Shown: in pieces, positions 61,271 through 64,000 of the stretch
Position numbering within the stretch: the stretch's first letter is position 1
Layout of the letters: the number at the start of each line of letters is the position of its first letter
From: Cyanobacteriota bacterium
GTDB lineage: Bacteria > Cyanobacteriota > Vampirovibrionia > Vampirovibrionales > Vampirovibrionaceae
DNA: 64,000 bases
NCBI GenBank assembly: GCA_019751815.1
Contig: JAIEMW010000004.1
Location: forward strand, 725,933 to 789,932
Direction of reading: 5' to 3'
Notes under the pieces: generated by a model
Seen by the model: the letters and a program-made list of their open reading frames with translations, nothing else
The model's database searches: none
Told to the model about the DNA's origin: nothing
Position numbers and translations under genes: made by a program

Positions 61271-62464
61271 ATGGGGAAAAAGCACAAACACCCAGAACAT
61301 GAAAACCTTGAACGCTGGCTGGTTTCCTATGCGGACTTTATCACTCTGCTGTTTGCCACATTTACTGCTTTGTACGCCATTGCCAGTGCTGATCTGGCCA
61401 AAATGGAGAACGTGGCAGAAGCCATTAGCCAAGGCTTTGAGGAACAGAGCTTAATGCATGGGATTAAGTCCATTTTGCAGGGGAAATCGCCTCCAGCAGA
61501 TAATCCCAATCCCATCGCTTCAGAAAAAGGCAAGGGAAAAGGTGTGATGTCCTACGAGAGCTTGACATATATGCCTGGCGAGCTCAAAGACGTTGATAAA
61601 TCCCTGAAAGAGCTGAAGCAAGAGGCGCAAGAGATTAATCAGGCCATTGACCAAAACGCACAGCAGAAAACACAGAAGCCAGAAAGTATTGATGGAGAAG
61701 ACCATAAGCCTGGTTCTGGCAAAGCAGGCGATAAAGAAGACGGCCCCAGTGGAGGCGTGGAAGTCTCTGTCCAAGAACGCGGTATTAAAGTCAGTATCGA
61801 CAGTAGCCTGCTCTTTAATTCGGGCAGTGCGGCGATTAAACCGCAAGCGATTAGTCCTTTGGATAAAATTGCCAGCCGGTTGGAGCGCTTCTCAGGAAAT
61901 CATATTATTCAAGTCGAAGGGCATACGGATAATCTGCCAATTTTTACAGCGATTTATCCCTCTAACTGGGAACTTTCCACCGCAAGGGCCTGTAGCGTGG
62001 TTCGATTTTTTATTAAGCGACACTCATTTTCACCAGAAACAATGACAGCCACAGGTTATGGCGATAGTCGTGCACTGGAAACCAATGAAACCCTCGAAGG
62101 ACGCCAAAAAAACCGACGTATTGATATTATTGTCCTCAGTAAAACGGTGGGTAATAAGTCAGACCCCAATGTACAAAAAGCCAATGAGCAGTCTGTCTTA
62201 AAACATAAGCCCTATATTCGGATTGACAAGGCCGTTTTAAATCCTGGAGAGCAACCCACTATTATTCAATCGGGCGGTAGCCTCTTGCCATCCCCCACCA
62301 GTACAAATGCATTGGATGACTTAAAACAAAAGACTACCAATAAGCCAACAGTCAAGCCAACGATTATTCCCGGGAAGCCAGATATCACGGGCGCCAATGC
62401 CGGAAAGCCCGGTGCCTCTGGAAAGCATGTTTTGGTGATCCCGGCAGTCAGAGATAAGCATTAA
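61271..62464 (+). CDS. motB: flagellar motor stator protein MotB
   Basis: 397 residues. The single membrane helix at about 18-40 carries the proton-accepting Asp22 in SYADFITLLFATFTALYAIA. A ~120-residue Lys/Glu/Gln-rich linker follows, then an OmpA-like peptidoglycan-binding domain at about 165-295 (SLLFNSGSAAIKPQAISPLD; IIQVEGHTDNLP; NWELSTARACSVVRFFI; NRRIDIIVLS). The C-terminal ~95 residues are a Pro/Thr/Lys-rich extension beyond the usual ~310. It anchors the stator to the cell wall. Confidence 0.95.
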   Translation: MGKKHKHPEHENLERWLVSYADFITLLFATFTALYAIASADLAKMENVAEAISQGFEEQSLMHGIKSILQGKSPPADNPNPIASEKGKGKGVMSYESLTYMPGELKDVDKSLKELKQEAQEINQAIDQNAQQKTQKPESIDGEDHKPGSGKAGDKEDGPSGGVEVSVQERGIKVSIDSSLLFNSGSAAIKPQAISPLDKIASRLERFSGNHIIQVEGHTDNLPIFTAIYPSNWELSTARACSVVRFFIKRHSFSPETMTATGYGDSRALETNETLEGRQKNRRIDIIVLSKTVGNKSDPNVQKANEQSVLKHKPYIRIDKAVLNPGEQPTIIQSGGSLLPSPTSTNALDDLKQKTTNKPTVKPTIIPGKPDITGANAGKPGASGKHVLVIPAVRDKH

Positions 62465-62470
62465 GCCCAA

Positions 62471-64000
62471 CTAGTTCGGGCTGAGTGAACCCGCGGCGTC
62501 TTCCTCTTGTTGTTTGGCACGGGCCTTTAGGCTTTTTTCTTGCTCTTTTTGGGCTATTCTCTCGAGTTTCTGAAAGCGCTTGGCAAAGCTTTCCGCTTCC
62601 AGAAGACGCGGATTTAAAATAGTCGCTTGCTGATAGGCGTAGAAGGCATTGGCTTTTTGCTTGAGCTGTTCATACGTGTCCCCAATGCGAATCAAAGGAA
62701 TATCCCACTGGGCATATATCTGCTGGGCTTGTTGGTATTTTTCCAGTGCGGACTGAAATTGTTTGCCAGAGAACAGTTGATTTCCCTCTTGCACACGGGT
62801 GTTGGCCAGGGTGATTTTTCGTTGTATTTGCTTGAGACCTGTCTGGAGTGGTACCAAATGCCCAAGTTGATAGCCTCGCTGGTACATTGCTTGTGATGCT
62901 ATCAGTTCTTGATCCAGCAGGAGACGGTCACCAATTCTCAGATAGCCTTTTGCACTTTCTCCGTCCACTGCATCGAGTCTTTGATGGGCTTGGGGAAACT
63001 TTCCTAAGAGAAAGAGAGCCTCTCCGGCAGCCAAATCGTTTTTGCTCTCACTCAGTGAAGTCAAGGCTTCCATCAGGGCCGGTGTTTTAGGACTGTTGGC
63101 CAGTGAAAGTTTGATCCGGTCCATGGCCAGTAGCGGATCTAAATTACTGTTATTCCCTGTCGCTACATCAAAAATCTGCAGGTCGATAGCACACTCTTTA
63201 ACGTTGAGTGTTTGATTGAATGCTGCCAGATAGTGGGCTGTGGCCAAGCCGTGAAGCGCATCGGGTAAATCGCTCTGTATTCTCAATGCCCGTCGTAATT
63301 GCGGTAGGGCTCTTGGGGTATCCTCACTGCGAAGAGAATCCCAAGCAGAATCGACCATTGCAGTTAGTATTTCAGGTCGTTGTGAGGCGGCTTTACGGTA
63401 AAAGGCAATGCTTTTGTCATCTTGATTACTTCGCTCGTAAAGTGTGGCAAGTTTAAGCACAATGGGGGTGTTATCAGGAAAGCTTTGGTTCAGTTTGTAG
63501 TAATAAGTGATTGCCTCAGAGAGCTGTCCCATCTTCTCGTAGAGTGAAGCAATCCATTGATCTCTGACAGGACTCCGGCCAAAGTCTCTATTTTCTGATT
63601 CTTTGGCATAATAGAGGGCTTTATCGGGTTGATCTGCGATTCCCAAAAGTTTGGAGAGGAGAAAATAACTTTCTGTATTCTCTCCATCAAGCTCCACTGC
63701 TTGTAAAATGGTATCTTTAGCCCTGGGGTAGTCTTTTACAGTGATATAAAACTGGGTGAGCCCCTGCAATGCGGGCACAAATTTGGGGTTGATAGCCAAG
63801 GCTTTGTTTAAATTGCGCTCAGCAGAAACCCGGTCGTCTTGCTCCAGCTGCCAAAGAGCCCAGAATGTTAGTGTTTTTGGGCTTTCAGGGGCCAGAGGAA
63901 GCGCCTGGGTGAAGAGGTCTTGAATATGTCTTTCCATAGAAGGGTTTGGGTGAAAGGGGTTTTTGCTCCACAGGTGGTAAAGGTGGGCTAGTTCTGCAAT
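62471..64000 (-). CDS. TPR-repeat protein (5' end off the right edge)
   Basis: The reading frame is open from the right edge; a possible internal ATG at 63937 is not clearly the start, because the 21 codons before it (AELAHLYHLWSKNP...) also look like TPR sequence. At least ten TPR-like helical repeats are visible, e.g. NLNKALAINPKFVPALQGL, AKDTILQAVELDGENTESYF and ALEKYQQAQQIYAQWDIPLI. The last ~50 residues are a charged coiled coil (FAKRFQKLERIAQKEQEKSL). No membrane helix in the visible part. Likely an assembly scaffold. It converges on motB with a 6-base gap. Confidence 0.75.
   Translation of the reverse strand: MAELAHLYHLWSKNPFHPNPSMERHIQDLFTQALPLAPESPKTLTFWALWQLEQDDRVSAERNLNKALAINPKFVPALQGLTQFYITVKDYPRAKDTILQAVELDGENTESYFLLSKLLGIADQPDKALYYAKESENRDFGRSPVRDQWIASLYEKMGQLSEAITYYYKLNQSFPDNTPIVLKLATLYERSNQDDKSIAFYRKAASQRPEILTAMVDSAWDSLRSEDTPRALPQLRRALRIQSDLPDALHGLATAHYLAAFNQTLNVKECAIDLQIFDVATGNNSNLDPLLAMDRIKLSLANSPKTPALMEALTSLSESKNDLAAGEALFLLGKFPQAHQRLDAVDGESAKGYLRIGDRLLLDQELIASQAMYQRGYQLGHLVPLQTGLKQIQRKITLANTRVQEGNQLFSGKQFQSALEKYQQAQQIYAQWDIPLIRIGDTYEQLKQKANAFYAYQQATILNPRLLEAESFAKRFQKLERIAQKEQEKSLKARAKQQEEDAAGSLSPN

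Overview
The window is a gene-dense (about 90 % coding), mid-GC chromosomal segment from a Gram-negative, probably motile bacterium. Didermy is indicated by an OstA/LptD-type outer-membrane protein, periplasmic and secreted proteins and a MotB with an OmpA-like peptidoglycan-binding domain. Several traits suggest a relative of Cyanobacteria that lacks photosynthesis genes here (Vampirovibrionia/Melainabacteria-like): a short YidC without the P1 domain but with a large insert after TM2, neighbouring accD and accA, and a methionine gamma-lyase-like 'aluminium resistance' protein. This placement is inference. No tRNA, rRNA, CRISPR array, insertion sequence or prophage gene was recognised.

Layout. 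1-1145 (-): DUF4350/DUF4129 pair. 1243-4204 (+): def-fmt-rsmB. 4216-6163 (-): rpmH-rnpA-yidD-yidC, facing dnaA (6648-8228, +) across a 484-bp spacer that may hold the replication origin. 8251-18565: PLP enzyme, two very small genes, a LytM/M23 peptidase, an OstA-like protein, accD-accA, queE and a low-complexity lineage-specific protein. 18786-31662: family-10-like glycosidase, lysS, a divergent KARI, mdh, an M20 peptidase with a Nudix hydrolase, pyrF overlapping an N-acetylmuramoyl-L-alanine amidase, and purD, whose 3' end overlaps the amidase end. 31754-41913: an animal-type phosphomevalonate-kinase-like P-loop protein, acyl-CoA dehydrogenase, pheS-pheT, tgt, thiolase, 3-hydroxybutyryl-CoA dehydrogenase and a secreted nuclease with an embedded EF-hand loop. 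41889-44255 (-): rarA-maf-GNAT with overlapping ends. 44429-50238: a degenerate HerA-like protein fused to a UvrD-type C-terminal tail, a TPR protein and ileS.

The most interesting locus is 50288-53611. A secreted Cys/His-rich repeat peptide (HKCG repeats behind a signal peptide and a bufferin/HvfA-like leader) is followed by a DUF692 multinuclear iron oxidase (MNIO) with its metal-site motifs intact, a DUF2063 partner overlapping it by ATGA, and a secreted YceI-like lipocalin. This has the architecture of a bufferin/Hvf-type modified-peptide (RiPP) system, probably for metal stress, but the core repeat is HKCGK[D/E] rather than the usual EGKCG and no DoxX gene is present. A strong hairpin separates peptide from enzymes, and two ACATGT-centred palindromes lie upstream.

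53635-64000: secG, a secreted hypothetical protein, a putative papain-like cysteine protease with a Tyr/Pro-rich tail, plsC, aroA, a RecQ-like protein that has lost its ATPase motifs, motA-motB and a TPR protein cut by the right edge. Most remaining genes are housekeeping: translation (def, fmt, rsmB, lysS, pheST, ileS, queE, tgt), lipid synthesis (accDA, plsC), aromatic and nucleotide synthesis (aroA, pyrF, purD) and protein export (yidC, yidD, secG).
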